In this document: piece by piece, positions 28,585 to 37,152 of the stretch | Numbering within the stretch: the stretch's first letter is position 1 | How the letters are laid out: the number at the start of each line of letters is the position of its first letter | NCBI RefSeq assembly: GCF_000333275.1 | Contig: NZ_BACU01000079.1 | Coordinates: 1-64,000, forward strand | DNA from: Azospirillum sp. B4 | GTDB taxonomy: Bacteria; Pseudomonadota; Alphaproteobacteria; Azospirillales; Azospirillaceae | Length of the DNA stretch: 64,000 nucleotides | Direction of reading: 5' to 3' | Made by a program: the position numbers and the translations under genes | The notes under the pieces: generated by a model | Told to the model about the DNA's origin: nothing | Database searches by the model: none | What the model saw: the letters and a program-made list of their open reading frames with translations, nothing else

Positions 28585-28652
28585 ACTGGGCGTCACGACC
28601 TAACTAATTGATTTATATTGATATTTATTCGGAACCCGGCATCCGACAAAGA

Positions 28653-28697
28653 TGTGCCGAACCCGACAGCCGATGTCCGGCTGTCGCAAACGGGACA
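28653..28697. promoter_or_regulatory. Two NifA upstream activator sites for nifH
   Basis: Two perfect TGT-N10-ACA sites, 28653-28668 and 28682-28697, lie 69 and 98 bases upstream of the nifH -24 element. Their starts are 29 bases apart, so they do not fall on exactly the same helix face. They may also serve the divergent receiver gene. Confidence 0.88.
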
Positions 28698-28763
28698 AGG
28701 CCGGGGCGCCAGCCGCCCCACCGGAATGGCCGGAAACCGCGCTTTCGTGGACATGGCCCCGGC

Positions 28764-28778
28764 CGGAACGGAAATTGC
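28764..28778 (+). promoter_or_regulatory. Sigma-54-like promoter of the receiver-like gene
   Basis: CGGAAC-N5-TTGC with exact GG-N10-GC spacing and two mismatches in the -24 box, 54 bases before the ATG at 28832. Confidence 0.55.
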
Positions 28779-28831
28779 TGGGGTGATGCCAATGCCCGAA
28801 CCGGGCAGCCCCCCACTGAAAGGGCATTGCC

Positions 28832-29281
28832 ATGCAGATCGGTGTCGAAACCGCCAAGGCCGTGGACCAAAGGCGGGTCTTCGTCGTGGAACCGGACGAA
28901 ATCACGCGCGCCGCCCTGCAGTTCATGCTGCATGACGAGATCGAGACCCATGAACTGGCCACACCGGAGGAGGCCTACGCCAAGGGCGTGGACTGGCTGC
29001 GCCCGGATGTGGTGCTGCTGGGCGTGTCGCTGCTGGCCGACCGGGGCGTCGGCCTGGTGGGGGATGTCCTGCGGACCTTCCCCGGCGTGCGCGTGCTGAT
29101 CGTCTGCGCCAAGGCGGACGAGGCGCTGGCGCTGGAGGGCCTCCGCGCCGGCGCCCATGGGGCGCTGCTGAAGCCCCTGACCCTGGCGGAGGTGCGCCGC
29201 AAGGTGGACACGGTCCTGGGCCGTGCCGGCGGCCAGGCGCTGGTCCAGCTGGGCGGCGGCGCCCTGGGACGGCCAGCATGA
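28832..29281 (+). CDS. Receiver-like (CheY-fold) protein lacking the phospho-acceptor Asp, beside nifH
   Basis: This 149-residue single-domain protein has the response-regulator fold. The acidic pair is in RVFVVEPDEITRAA (about 15-28), and the conserved Lys is in HGALLKPLTLAEV (about 110). At the phosphorylation position, where LLD is expected, it reads RPDVVLLGVSLLADRG with Gly in place of Asp, so ordinary phosphorylation is unlikely. It diverges from nifH under a sigma-54-like promoter. Its stop overlaps the next gene (ATGA). A role in nif regulation through protein contact is inferred. Confidence 0.8.
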   Translation: MQIGVETAKAVDQRRVFVVEPDEITRAALQFMLHDEIETHELATPEEAYAKGVDWLRPDVVLLGVSLLADRGVGLVGDVLRTFPGVRVLIVCAKADEALALEGLRAGAHGALLKPLTLAEVRRKVDTVLGRAGGQALVQLGGGALGRPA

Positions 29282-29706
29282 GCCTGATCGTCTTCTATGA
29301 GAAGCCGGGCTGCCAGACCAACGCACGCCAGCGCCGCACCTTACAGGCGGCGGGACACACCGTGGTGGTGCGCGACCTGCTGGACCAGCCCTGGACGGCG
29401 GATCGTCTGCGCGGCTTCTTCGGCGACGCGCCCGTGGCCGACTGGTTCAACCCGGCGGCGCCCGCGGTGAAGGCCGGTGCCATCGTCCCCGCCGCGCTGG
29501 ACGCCGCCAGCGCGCTGGCCCACATGCTGGCCGACCCGCTGCTGATCCGCCGCCCACTGGCGGAGGTGGACGGCCGGCGCAGCGCGGGGTTCGAGGCCCT
29601 GTGCCGCACCCTGGGCCTAGCCCTGGAGGGCGGCGCCCGGCTTACCGGCTGCGCCCATCCGGACGGGCATCCGCCCTGCCCCGCGCCAACCGCCGCCGGC
29701 GACTGA
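29278..29706 (+). CDS. Nitrogenase-associated ArsC/Spx-fold protein (NifO-like)
   Basis: This 142-residue thioredoxin-like protein begins SLIVFYEKPGCQTNARQRRTL. The motif here is GCQTN, with a single Cys where ArsC has its catalytic Cys. The TIGR 'nitrogenase-associated' family has the same pattern and place near nif genes; Azotobacter NifO is a relative. It overlaps the receiver-like gene by 4 bases, so the two are one transcript. The C-terminus adds a short Cys/His/Pro tail (GCAHPDGHPPCPAP) that might bind metal. Confidence 0.85.
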   Translation: MSLIVFYEKPGCQTNARQRRTLQAAGHTVVVRDLLDQPWTADRLRGFFGDAPVADWFNPAAPAVKAGAIVPAALDAASALAHMLADPLLIRRPLAEVDGRRSAGFEALCRTLGLALEGGARLTGCAHPDGHPPCPAPTAAGD

Positions 29707-29769
29707 CCGCTAACTGCTGACCGCTATTGGCGCCCGCGTCCCGCCTTTCCCTGGAACACCTGGCCTGGA

Positions 29770-30666
29770 ATGCCCGCGATGACATCCCCCTCCCCGTCCA
29801 GCCCGTCTTCGTCCGGTGACCACCGCGCGCGGTACGTGGTCATCCTCGGCACCAATGAGATCGCGTCCGCCGTGGCGGTGCGGCTGCATCAGCGGGGATA
29901 TGGCGTCGTCATGTCCCATGACCCGCTGCCGCCCGTCATCCGCCGCAAGATGGCCTTCCACGACGCGCTGTTCGACGACCCCGTCGTGCTGGCGGGGGTC
30001 ACCGCCCAGCGGGCGGACAACGGCGTGGCCGTCGTGGCCGGCCTGCGGCAACGTGGCGGCGTGGTCATCACCGACCTGGGCCTGCTGGACCTGATGGTCA
30101 TACGCTCGCTGGACGTGCTGATCGACGCCCGGCTGCAGAAGTACCAGTCGACGCCCGACCTGCGACGCCTGGCCCAGTTCACCATCGGCTTGGGGCCGGG
30201 CTTCACCGCCGGCGCGAACTGCGACTTCGCCATCGAGACCAAGCCCAGCAAGGAAGGCGCCCTGGTGCGACGGGGGGCGACGGAACCGGCCGACGGCGTC
30301 GTCCGCCGCCTGGGTGAGCGTGGGGCGGAGCGCTTCGTCTATTCGGCCAGCCCCGGCCGCTGGCACAGCGCGATGGAAATCGGATCCCGCGTCTTCAAGG
30401 ACTACATCGTGGGCTACCTGGCCGGCGACCCGGTGGCCGCCCCCTTTGACGGCATCCTACGGGGCGTGGTGCGCGACGGTATGGAGGTGCCGGCCGGCGT
30501 GAAGCTGCTGGAGGTCGACCCCCGGATGCGCGGCGCGGTGTGGAGCGGCATCGAGGACCGGGCCCAAACCATCGCCCGGGCCGTTGAAGGGGCCTTGGCC
30601 CTGCGCGACACCCCATCGGTTCTGAGGCCGTCGTTCCGGGCCGTCTCCCCAGCGGACGATCGTTGA
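29770..30666 (+). CDS. YqeB/EF2563-like molybdenum-hydroxylase maturation protein
   Basis: This 298-residue protein begins its conserved part with ARYVVILGTNEIASAVAVRLHQ, a Rossmann-like segment, and continues with IGLGPGFTAGANCDFAIET (about 138-156) and APFDGILRGVVRDGMEVPAGVKLLEVDP (about 220-247). This is the pattern of the selenium-dependent Mo-hydroxylase accessory family (YqeB). The first 20 residues are Ser/Pro-rich and may not be translated; a start at 29779 is possible. It adds to the Mo-related genes of the cluster. The actual target is unknown. Confidence 0.75.
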   Translation: MPAMTSPSPSSPSSSGDHRARYVVILGTNEIASAVAVRLHQRGYGVVMSHDPLPPVIRRKMAFHDALFDDPVVLAGVTAQRADNGVAVVAGLRQRGGVVITDLGLLDLMVIRSLDVLIDARLQKYQSTPDLRRLAQFTIGLGPGFTAGANCDFAIETKPSKEGALVRRGATEPADGVVRRLGERGAERFVYSASPGRWHSAMEIGSRVFKDYIVGYLAGDPVAAPFDGILRGVVRDGMEVPAGVKLLEVDPRMRGAVWSGIEDRAQTIARAVEGALALRDTPSVLRPSFRAVSPADDR

Positions 30667-30669
30667 AAT

Positions 30670-31434
30670 TCCAGTGCGATGGCGACGCCATGATCCTGGA
30701 TCGGATGAAGGCGGTCTGAGCCGAGTTCGAAAGCTACAGCTATCGGCGGGTCGGCGTGGAACTGCGGCACCAGGGACTGGTGGTCAACAGCAAGAAGGTG
30801 CGCCGGCTCATGCGCGAGCACGACCTCCAACCCCGGCGCCGGCAGCGCTTCGTCGCCAGGACCGACAGCGACCATGACGAGCCGATTTTCCCGAACCGGC
30901 GGCCGACATGACCCTCACCGGTTCCGATCAACTCTGGGTCGGCGAGCTCACAGGCGATATGACATATGTCGCCGTGGCGGCCGGGCTTCATTTTCGTGGC
31001 CGTGATCCTGGACGCTTGGTCCCGCCGCGTCGTGGGCTATGCGATCAGCCGCTCCATCGGCTTACGGTCGCGGCCCTCAAGGCCGCCATCTCCGCGCAAA
31101 GTCCGACCGACGGCTGTGTCCAGCACACCGACAGGGGCAGTCAATATGCCAGTGCCGCCTATCGAAAGATCTTGGCGGACAACGGCCTGATCGGCTCCAT
31201 GAGCCGGCGCGGCAACCCTACGACAACGCCAAGGCCGAAAGCTTCATGAAAACCCTGAAGGTCTCGGCCGTCTATCCCATGGCGTATGAGACCTTCGACG
31301 ACGTCGTGGCTGATCTGCCGCGTTTCATCGATCTGGTTTACAATGCCCGGCGCCTTCGTTCAACGCTGGGCTATCTCAGCCCTATTGCATTCGAAGAACA
31401 ACACGCCCGATCGCCGGTCAATTCCGCGGCTTGA
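30670..31434 (+). pseudogene. Decayed IS3-family transposase (OrfB remnant)
   Basis: Pieces of an IS3-type DDE integrase are spread over three frames: AEFESYSYRRVGVELRHQGL (from about 30718, after an in-frame TGA), [60 protein letters not shown] and [20 protein letters not shown] to the end at 31434. The second Asp and the Glu of the DDE triad are present. The first Asp region reads WVGELT where WVADIT is usual. OrfA and the terminal repeats were not found. It marks the junction between the nif block and the next region. Confidence 0.88.
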
Positions 31435-31654
31435 AGCTGTCCACCCCAAGGGGCGCACGCCAGTCAGCGATGCCGACTTCGGGAACAGGGCCTCAACGGC
31501 GGCGCGCAGCGGCCAATCCGCCCTGCGACCGCGTGGAACAGCATCATCGACCCGATAATAAGAGGCTCGGGCGCGAGCGAGGGCAGCAGGGCGCCGGCAA
31601 CAAGCCGCAGCACCCATTCGATGCCCTTGTCCCGGAGGTCGCCTTCCCCGGCGA
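31435..31654. other. Gap between IS3 remnant and GMC gene
   Basis: No convincing gene. On the minus strand a GTG at 31658 overlapping the GMC stop opens a 64-codon frame (to 31464) that includes GIEWVLRLVAGALLPSLAP and PLIIGSMMLFHAVAG, like part of a small membrane protein. It may be a gene truncated by the IS3 event. Confidence 0.35.
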
Positions 31655-33181
31655 TCACGACAGCAGCTTCCGGCTGATCGCCTCAGCCATCATGATCGTG
31701 GTGACGTTGGTCGGTGCCGATACGATGTCGGGCATGATCGACGCGTCGACGACATGCAGGCCCTCCATCCCGCGCACCCTGCCCTGGCTGTCGACCACGG
31801 CCGCCGGATCGCCTTCAGGCCCCATCGGCACCGTCGACGTCGGGTGCGAATAGCCGTCGATCTGCGCGATGATCGCCCGCTCCAGGGCGAGGTCGTCCTG
31901 GACATCGTCCCCTGGCGCCATCTCGAACGCGATCGTGTCGCTGAAGGGAGCGGTGCGCCCGATCTTGCGCGACAGCCGGACGGCCTCCTTCATGCGCCTG
32001 AGGTCGCTGGGATCATCGAAGAAATTGAAGCGGATGAGCGGCATCGCCCTCGGGTCACGGCTGGCGAGCCGGATGGAGCCGTTCGACTTGGGCAGCGTCA
32101 CGGCGCAGGCCAGCACGATTGCGCCGCCTGTCGAGCTCAGCGCGGGATCGAAGATGTGCGTGCCCGAGACATGCAGGTCGAGTTCGTCCGGCCCCGCTTC
32201 GGACGAGTTGGTCCAGATGATCGCGCCGGCGACGGGCGTCATGGAGGAGGCCTCCGGCTTCAGCGCATAGACATTGTAATAGAAAGGATGCTCCTTCAGC
32301 CGCTCACCCACCGGTGCGTCGACCAGCACCGGGATGCCCAGTTCCCGAAGATGACCGGCGGGGCCGATCCCGGAGCGCATCAGGATGGCGGGGCTGCCGT
32401 AGGTGCCTGCCGAGAGGATCACCTGTCCGGCACCGATCTCCTCACCGCCGACCAGGCGGACGCCAACGGCGCGCTTGCCGTCGAATAAGACCGTGTCGAT
32501 CTCCGCCCCGCCCCGGATGGTGAGGTTCGGCCGCGCGCGGACCTCGTCGGTGAGATAGGCCATGCCGGTGTTGACGCGATGCTCGCCGACGACGTTCAGC
32601 GGATAGGGCGAGACCCCGTTCTGCTGGGCGCCGTTGAAATCCTGGACGCGCGTGAGGCCGACCGCCTCCGACGCCAGCACGAAGGCGCGCATGGACGGCG
32701 TGATCTCCTCCATGGTCCGCTGCCGGATCGGAAATGGCCCGGTTCGTCCGTGCCAGGCGTCATCACCCGTCGGCGTGTTCTCCAGCGCCTTGAAGATCGG
32801 GAAGACATCGTCCCAGGTCCATCCCTCGACGCCCATCGCCGTCCAGCGCGCGAAATCGGATGGGCGGCCGCGCATCGCGACAGCGGCGTTCACGCCCGAG
32901 CTGCCGCCCAGCACTTTCCCACGGATCGCGTTCACGTCATGCCCGAGCGTGGCGCCATCCTGCGTGTGGTAGCCCCAGCCGTGCGCGGCGTCGCCGCCGA
33001 CCCGGTTCGCATTGGCGACCACGTCGGGATAGGCCGAGGGCGCATAAGCGGCGCCGGCCTCCAGAAGCAGCACGCGGCGGCTTCCATCCTCGCTCAGGCG
33101 ACGCGCGAGGACGGCGCCGGCCGAGCCGCCGCCAACGATAACGACGTCGTGGTGGGTGTGCGATGAAAGCTGAGTTGCCAT
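31655..33181 (-). CDS. GMC-family FAD oxidoreductase (choline-dehydrogenase-like)
   Basis: This 508-residue flavoprotein has an N-terminal FAD motif (HHDVVIVGGGSAGAVLARRL), the GMC signature GKVLGGSSGVNAAVAMRGRP (about 87-106) and the C-terminal active-site segment DGYSHPTSTVPMG with its His. It oxidises an alcohol with FAD; the substrate is not readable. No signal peptide. It lies 32 bases downstream of the hydrolase gene in the same direction. Part of the LysR-linked cluster. Confidence 0.88.
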   Translation of the reverse strand: MATQLSSHTHHDVVIVGGGSAGAVLARRLSEDGSRRVLLLEAGAAYAPSAYPDVVANANRVGGDAAHGWGYHTQDGATLGHDVNAIRGKVLGGSSGVNAAVAMRGRPSDFARWTAMGVEGWTWDDVFPIFKALENTPTGDDAWHGRTGPFPIRQRTMEEITPSMRAFVLASEAVGLTRVQDFNGAQQNGVSPYPLNVVGEHRVNTGMAYLTDEVRARPNLTIRGGAEIDTVLFDGKRAVGVRLVGGEEIGAGQVILSAGTYGSPAILMRSGIGPAGHLRELGIPVLVDAPVGERLKEHPFYYNVYALKPEASSMTPVAGAIIWTNSSEAGPDELDLHVSGTHIFDPALSSTGGAIVLACAVTLPKSNGSIRLASRDPRAMPLIRFNFFDDPSDLRRMKEAVRLSRKIGRTAPFSDTIAFEMAPGDDVQDDLALERAIIAQIDGYSHPTSTVPMGPEGDPAAVVDSQGRVRGMEGLHVVDASIMPDIVSAPTNVTTIMMAEAISRKLLS

Positions 33182-33213
33182 GGGATCTCTCCGTCAGATC
33201 TCGACCGGCGCCT

Positions 33214-34173
33214 TCAGGCGGTGGGTCGCTCAGGGGTGAAGGCGCGGACGAGGAAGCGGCTGGCGCGGTCAAGCGCGTGGCGGCTGCTTTCGAGATGGCC
33301 GACATCGAGCTGGAAGACGTGGTGCATCCCCTCCCAGACCTCGAGCTCGACCGGTACGCCGGCGGCGGCGGCCTTGGTCGCGAATTGGCGGGAGTCGTCG
33401 AGAAGACGCTCGGCGGTGCCGACCTGGATCAACAGCGGCGGCAGGCCGGCCAGGTTGCCGTGCAACGGCGAGGCGAGCGGGTCCGTGGCGGCATAGGCGC
33501 CGAGATATTTGTTCGCGCAGTCCCGCAGGTAGTCGTAGCCAATCAGCGGGTCGACCAATCCAGGATCCGTCATCGACCCGCCGGTGAAGGCGAGGTCGAC
33601 CCAGGGCGAGAAGACCACGCCCGCGATCGGCTTGGCGATGTTCGACCGCTTGGCGAGTTGCGCCATGGTGACCAAGGACAGGCCGCCCCCGGCGGAGTCA
33701 CCCACGATCGCGATCCGGGAATAACCGTGGCTGATCAGGTATTCGTAGGCGGCCAGCGCGGCGTCCGGTGCCGCCGGCAGGGTCGCCTCCGGCGCCAGGG
33801 GATAGTCGATCACCAGGGAGGGGATGCCGCTCCGGCTGACGATTTGGCTGACGAAGCCGCGATAGGCCTGGGCCGTGCCCATGACATAGCCGCCGCCGTG
33901 GATGAACAGGATCGCCTGCCCGGCGGCGCCCACGCGCGCTGGGCGCACCCACCAGCCATGCACCTCGGCGGTGGTGACTTCCTCGACGATGGCGCCGGCC
34001 GCCATGGGACTAGCCGTGATGAACGTGTCGTAGATCGTGCGCGGCGTGCCGGTGGCGGTGCCCCAGAAGTGGGCGAAGTGGGCGAGCAGTGCGACTTCGC
34101 GCTCGCGTTCCGCCGCCGATATCCAGGCCATGTTCGTTTCGGTGAACCCGTCGGTTACTCTCAGGTCGGTCAT
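33214..34173 (-). CDS. Alpha/beta hydrolase of the hormone-sensitive-lipase group
   Basis: This 319-residue esterase/lipase has the oxyanion motif LFIHGGGYVMG (about 89-99), the nucleophile in IVGDSAGGGLSL (about 155-166) and a catalytic His in EGMHHVFQLD near the end. No export signal. It probably acts on short esters or lactones within the same catabolic unit as the GMC enzyme and the pirin. Confidence 0.9.
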   Translation of the reverse strand: MTDLRVTDGFTETNMAWISAAEREREVALLAHFAHFWGTATGTPRTIYDTFITASPMAAGAIVEEVTTAEVHGWWVRPARVGAAGQAILFIHGGGYVMGTAQAYRGFVSQIVSRSGIPSLVIDYPLAPEATLPAAPDAALAAYEYLISHGYSRIAIVGDSAGGGLSLVTMAQLAKRSNIAKPIAGVVFSPWVDLAFTGGSMTDPGLVDPLIGYDYLRDCANKYLGAYAATDPLASPLHGNLAGLPPLLIQVGTAERLLDDSRQFATKAAAAGVPVELEVWEGMHHVFQLDVGHLESSRHALDRASRFLVRAFTPERPTA

Positions 34174-34302
34174 CTCTCGATCTCCTTGGGATGCGGGCGA
34201 TCAGGCGCGGGGGCCGTCATGCGCGACTACTCCAGGCATGGGTTGGCCGTAGCGCGGAGAGGACGTCACCGCGCGTGGCTCAGGATGGATGGTTTGGTGG
34301 GC

Positions 34303-35181
34303 TCAGGCGGGAATGCGGCCGAACTTGCCTTGAGCAAAGTCGGCAAGCGTGCGGCGGACATCGTCGGCCGTCGACATGACCAACGGCCCGTGCTTTACGA
34401 ACTTCTCGTGGATCGGCTTCCCGGCCATCAGCACGAAGTGGGCGGGAGCCTTGGCCATCATGGCCACATTGATGGCCAAGCCCGCCTCGACCGTTGTGGC
34501 CGTGCCTGCCGGAAGAACCCGCTCCTCACCGTCGGCGGCGACCGTCACCGTGCCCGACACGGCATAAATCCATGCCTGCAACCCACCCGGCAGCGCGTGG
34601 CTGAACCGGCCGCCGGCTGCGAGAAAGCCGTCGAGCATCGTCATCTCTTCGGGCGTCCCGGTTTCCCCTTTGACGCCGCCGCTCGCGCCGAGAATGACGC
34701 GGACGCGGTGGCCGTTGCCATCGATGGTCGGCACATCGCCGGCGTTGACCTGCAGCGAACGGGCTGGGCACTTCTTAAGACGCTCGGGTAGGTTCACGAA
34801 AACCTGCAGGGCATGGACGCGCGAATTTTTCGCGGGCTTTTCCTCGTGGGCCGCACCGCTCGCGGCCGTCAGCCAGTAAAGGTCGCCGGCCTTCAATTCG
34901 ATATTGTGGCCTAGGGTGTCCCGGTTGAGGAACACGCCTTCGCTATCCTCGAACAGGGCGGTCACCGCCGAGATTCCGGCATGGAGGTGTGGTTCGAAGG
35001 TGGGCGCGGTCATGATGAAGTGATCCACCATCAGCAGCGGGTCCATCGCGCCGGCGAACATCTCCTCCGAGAAGTGCTTGGCCGAAAAGCCCACACCAAT
35101 GTTGTGTGCAATCCCCACAACGACTTGGCCAAGCCGCTGGGCGGTTGCTCCAGCCTTTTCAATCTTTGCAATGCCGTGCAT
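34303..35181 (-). CDS. Pirin-family bicupin
   Basis: This 292-residue protein has the pirin metal region FEPHLHAGISAVTALFEDS (about 50-68) and the second cupin VRVILGASGGVKGE. Some bacterial pirins are quercetin 2,3-dioxygenases and others are regulators, so the activity is open. The ATG at 35181 (MHGIAKIEK) is chosen; the longer open frame runs through the putative operator at 35265-35282. It begins the minus-strand unit pirin-hydrolase-GMC. Confidence 0.88.
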   Translation of the reverse strand: MHGIAKIEKAGATAQRLGQVVVGIAHNIGVGFSAKHFSEEMFAGAMDPLLMVDHFIMTAPTFEPHLHAGISAVTALFEDSEGVFLNRDTLGHNIELKAGDLYWLTAASGAAHEEKPAKNSRVHALQVFVNLPERLKKCPARSLQVNAGDVPTIDGNGHRVRVILGASGGVKGETGTPEEMTMLDGFLAAGGRFSHALPGGLQAWIYAVSGTVTVAADGEERVLPAGTATTVEAGLAINVAMMAKAPAHFVLMAGKPIHEKFVKHGPLVMSTADDVRRTLADFAQGKFGRIPA

Positions 35182-35264
35182 GGCGCTCGCTCCAACAACC
35201 TGTCTGATGGCCGCAATTATGGACGAGACAGATCGGCCGGGAAGTCGGCAAGTTTGAGACGTAA

Positions 35265-35282
35265 CGTTCAAAAGATTGAACG
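35265..35282. promoter_or_regulatory. Putative LysR operator upstream of pirin
   Basis: CGTTCAA-AAGA-TTGAACG is a perfect 7-4-7 palindrome 84 bases upstream of the pirin ATG. It has the same layout as the palindrome at the LysR start. A lone ATGGACG half-site is nearby at 35216-35222. Confidence 0.6.
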
Positions 35283-35391
35283 CTGGAGGGCGCGACTGTC
35301 GAACAGGGGGCGGGCAGAGCGTCTTTGCGGGAAGTATGCCGGCTTGGTGGAAGCGTGGAATGGAAAGCCACACTCGCACAACCCGCCAAAT

Positions 35392-36303
35392 CTACATGAG
35401 TACGCGCTTCGGAAATTCTGCTGACAGGTGGTCAAGAAACGCCCGCACGGAGGGAAGGAGACCTTGTCGATACGGGATGAGCGCGGTCAGCGTGGAATCA
35501 CCGGCAAGCCAATCCGGCAGGATGCGCTCCATAGCGCCTGAATGGACCTCGGCCCGGCAGATGTAGCCGGGAAGCGCCACCACGCCCAGCCCCCTGATCG
35601 CGGCCTGCTTCAGTCCCACCATGTCGTCACCCAGCAGGCGCGGTGTGAGCGGCACTACGATCTCGTCGCGCTTTTGGTGTGCGTGACGCAGCCGCCACAC
35701 AGGCTCCACGCCCGTCCGCATCATGAACAGCGAGGGATGCTCCTGCAGATCCTGAGGCGTCTTCGGCGCGCCGTGTCTCCTCACATAGTCGGAGCCCGCG
35801 AACAGAAACCAGGGCGCGGGCGCGAGGGTCCGCTGAACGAGGTTGGAGTCCGGCAGTGGGTCGGAGTGCGCTCGAACGGCCAAGTCGTAATTCTCGCCCA
35901 CGATGTCGACAGTGCGGTCGGCGGCATGCGCGACAACATTCACTTTCGGGTGCTGGACCAAGAAGTCCGCGATGATGTCGGCGAGCGCGAACTGCATCGT
36001 CGCCGTGCCGGCCGTGCAGCGGACCGTGCCCTTTGGCTCCGTCAGGCGCCCGCGGATCGTGGTCTCCGCCAGTTCCGCCTCCCGCAGCATGGCGACGGCG
36101 TGCCGATAAAAGTCCTCGCCGGAATCCGTCATGCCGAAGCGGCGCGATGTGCGATTGAGCAGACGCACGCCAAGCTCGTTCTCTAGCTGCTGAATGCGGT
36201 GGCTGAGCGTCGATTTGGGGATCCGCAGCGTCCGGCCGGCGGCTGTGAAGCCGCCGCGATCAACGATTTGGACGAAGTAGAAGAAGTCGTTCAGGTCCAG
36301 CAT
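35392..36303 (-). CDS. LysR-family transcriptional regulator
   Basis: This 303-residue regulator has the N-terminal winged HTH MLDLNDFFYFVQIVDRGGFT ... LRIPKSTLSHRIQQLE and a periplasmic-binding-type effector domain (about 90-300). The start at 36303 is used; an ATG at 36315 in frame is possible and would sit against the palindrome at 36316-36333. It diverges from the isochorismatase-like gene and probably controls the flanking pirin/hydrolase/GMC and isochorismatase/SDR units. Confidence 0.9.
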   Translation of the reverse strand: MLDLNDFFYFVQIVDRGGFTAAGRTLRIPKSTLSHRIQQLENELGVRLLNRTSRRFGMTDSGEDFYRHAVAMLREAELAETTIRGRLTEPKGTVRCTAGTATMQFALADIIADFLVQHPKVNVVAHAADRTVDIVGENYDLAVRAHSDPLPDSNLVQRTLAPAPWFLFAGSDYVRRHGAPKTPQDLQEHPSLFMMRTGVEPVWRLRHAHQKRDEIVVPLTPRLLGDDMVGLKQAAIRGLGVVALPGYICRAEVHSGAMERILPDWLAGDSTLTALIPYRQGLLPSVRAFLDHLSAEFPKRVLM

Positions 36304-36315
36304 CACAATCCCCAT

Positions 36316-36333
36316 CGTCCATCATTATGGACG
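36316..36333. promoter_or_regulatory. Putative LysR operator between lysR and isochorismatase genes
   Basis: CGTCCAT-CATT-ATGGACG is a perfect 7-4-7 palindrome directly upstream of the LysR gene, fitting autoregulation and control of the divergent gene. Confidence 0.6.
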
Positions 36334-36440
36334 TTAAGTTGCGATTTAGACGTCTTCTGGGCCGCTCGTCCACCCCCTACCTTCCAGCCATCACGAACGA
36401 TGATCGTGAGCCGGACCCAATCATTGGCTGGAGAGTGGAA

Positions 36441-37058
36441 ATGACGAACCGTATCTATGAGCCGCTGACCAAGGACAACGCCGCCGTGATCCTCGTCGAT
36501 CACCAAGTCAATCTGATGACCGGCGTGCGTGACTATGAGACGGGCGAGCTTAAGCACAACGTCGTGGCGCTCGCCCGCGCGGCCAAGGCGCTCAGCCTGC
36601 CCATTGTCGCCACCAGCACCGCGCGCGATACCCTGTGGGGCCCGACTTTCCCCGAGCTTGTGGAGGCGCTGGACGGCATCGAGATCGTCGACCGCTCCAC
36701 GGTGAACGCCTATGACGATCCCCGCGTCGCCGCCGCGATCGAGGCGACCGGCCGCAAGAAGCTGATCTTCGCGGGCATTTCGCTGGAGGTCTGCGCGGGC
36801 TTCCCGGCGATGACGGCCGTGGCCAAGGGCTATGACGCCTACATCGCCGTCGACGCGTCAGGCACCTTCAACCGCACCAAGCACGACGTGAACCTGTTCC
36901 GCCTGCAGCAGGCCGGCGTGATCCTGTCCGACTATGCGACCCTGATGGTCGAGATCCTGAAAGACAATGGCGCGCCGGAATCGGCCGCCGTGTACGACGC
37001 CCTGGACATGCCCTGGGCCAAGCTTGTCGGTCAGATCGTCGCAACTTACGCCAAGTAG
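36441..37058 (+). CDS. Isochorismatase-like cysteine hydrolase (YcaC-type)
   Basis: This 205-residue protein has the catalytic Asp in AAVILVDHQVNLMTGVRD, and Lys and Cys in RKKLIFAGISLEVCAGFPA (Cys about 118). These are the triad of the isochorismatase/nicotinamidase superfamily. The ATG at 36441 follows a GGAGAG site. Its substrate is unknown. An SDR gene follows after 94 bases. Confidence 0.9.
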   Translation: MTNRIYEPLTKDNAAVILVDHQVNLMTGVRDYETGELKHNVVALARAAKALSLPIVATSTARDTLWGPTFPELVEALDGIEIVDRSTVNAYDDPRVAAAIEATGRKKLIFAGISLEVCAGFPAMTAVAKGYDAYIAVDASGTFNRTKHDVNLFRLQQAGVILSDYATLMVEILKDNGAPESAAVYDALDMPWAKLVGQIVATYAK

Positions 37059-37152
37059 GGACGGCGCCGTCCCAGCAGACCACCCCTCAAAACCACACCG
37101 GTATCCGTGGGCCGCTGAAGGGCGCGCCCTCTGGCATTCAATGGAGATCGCA

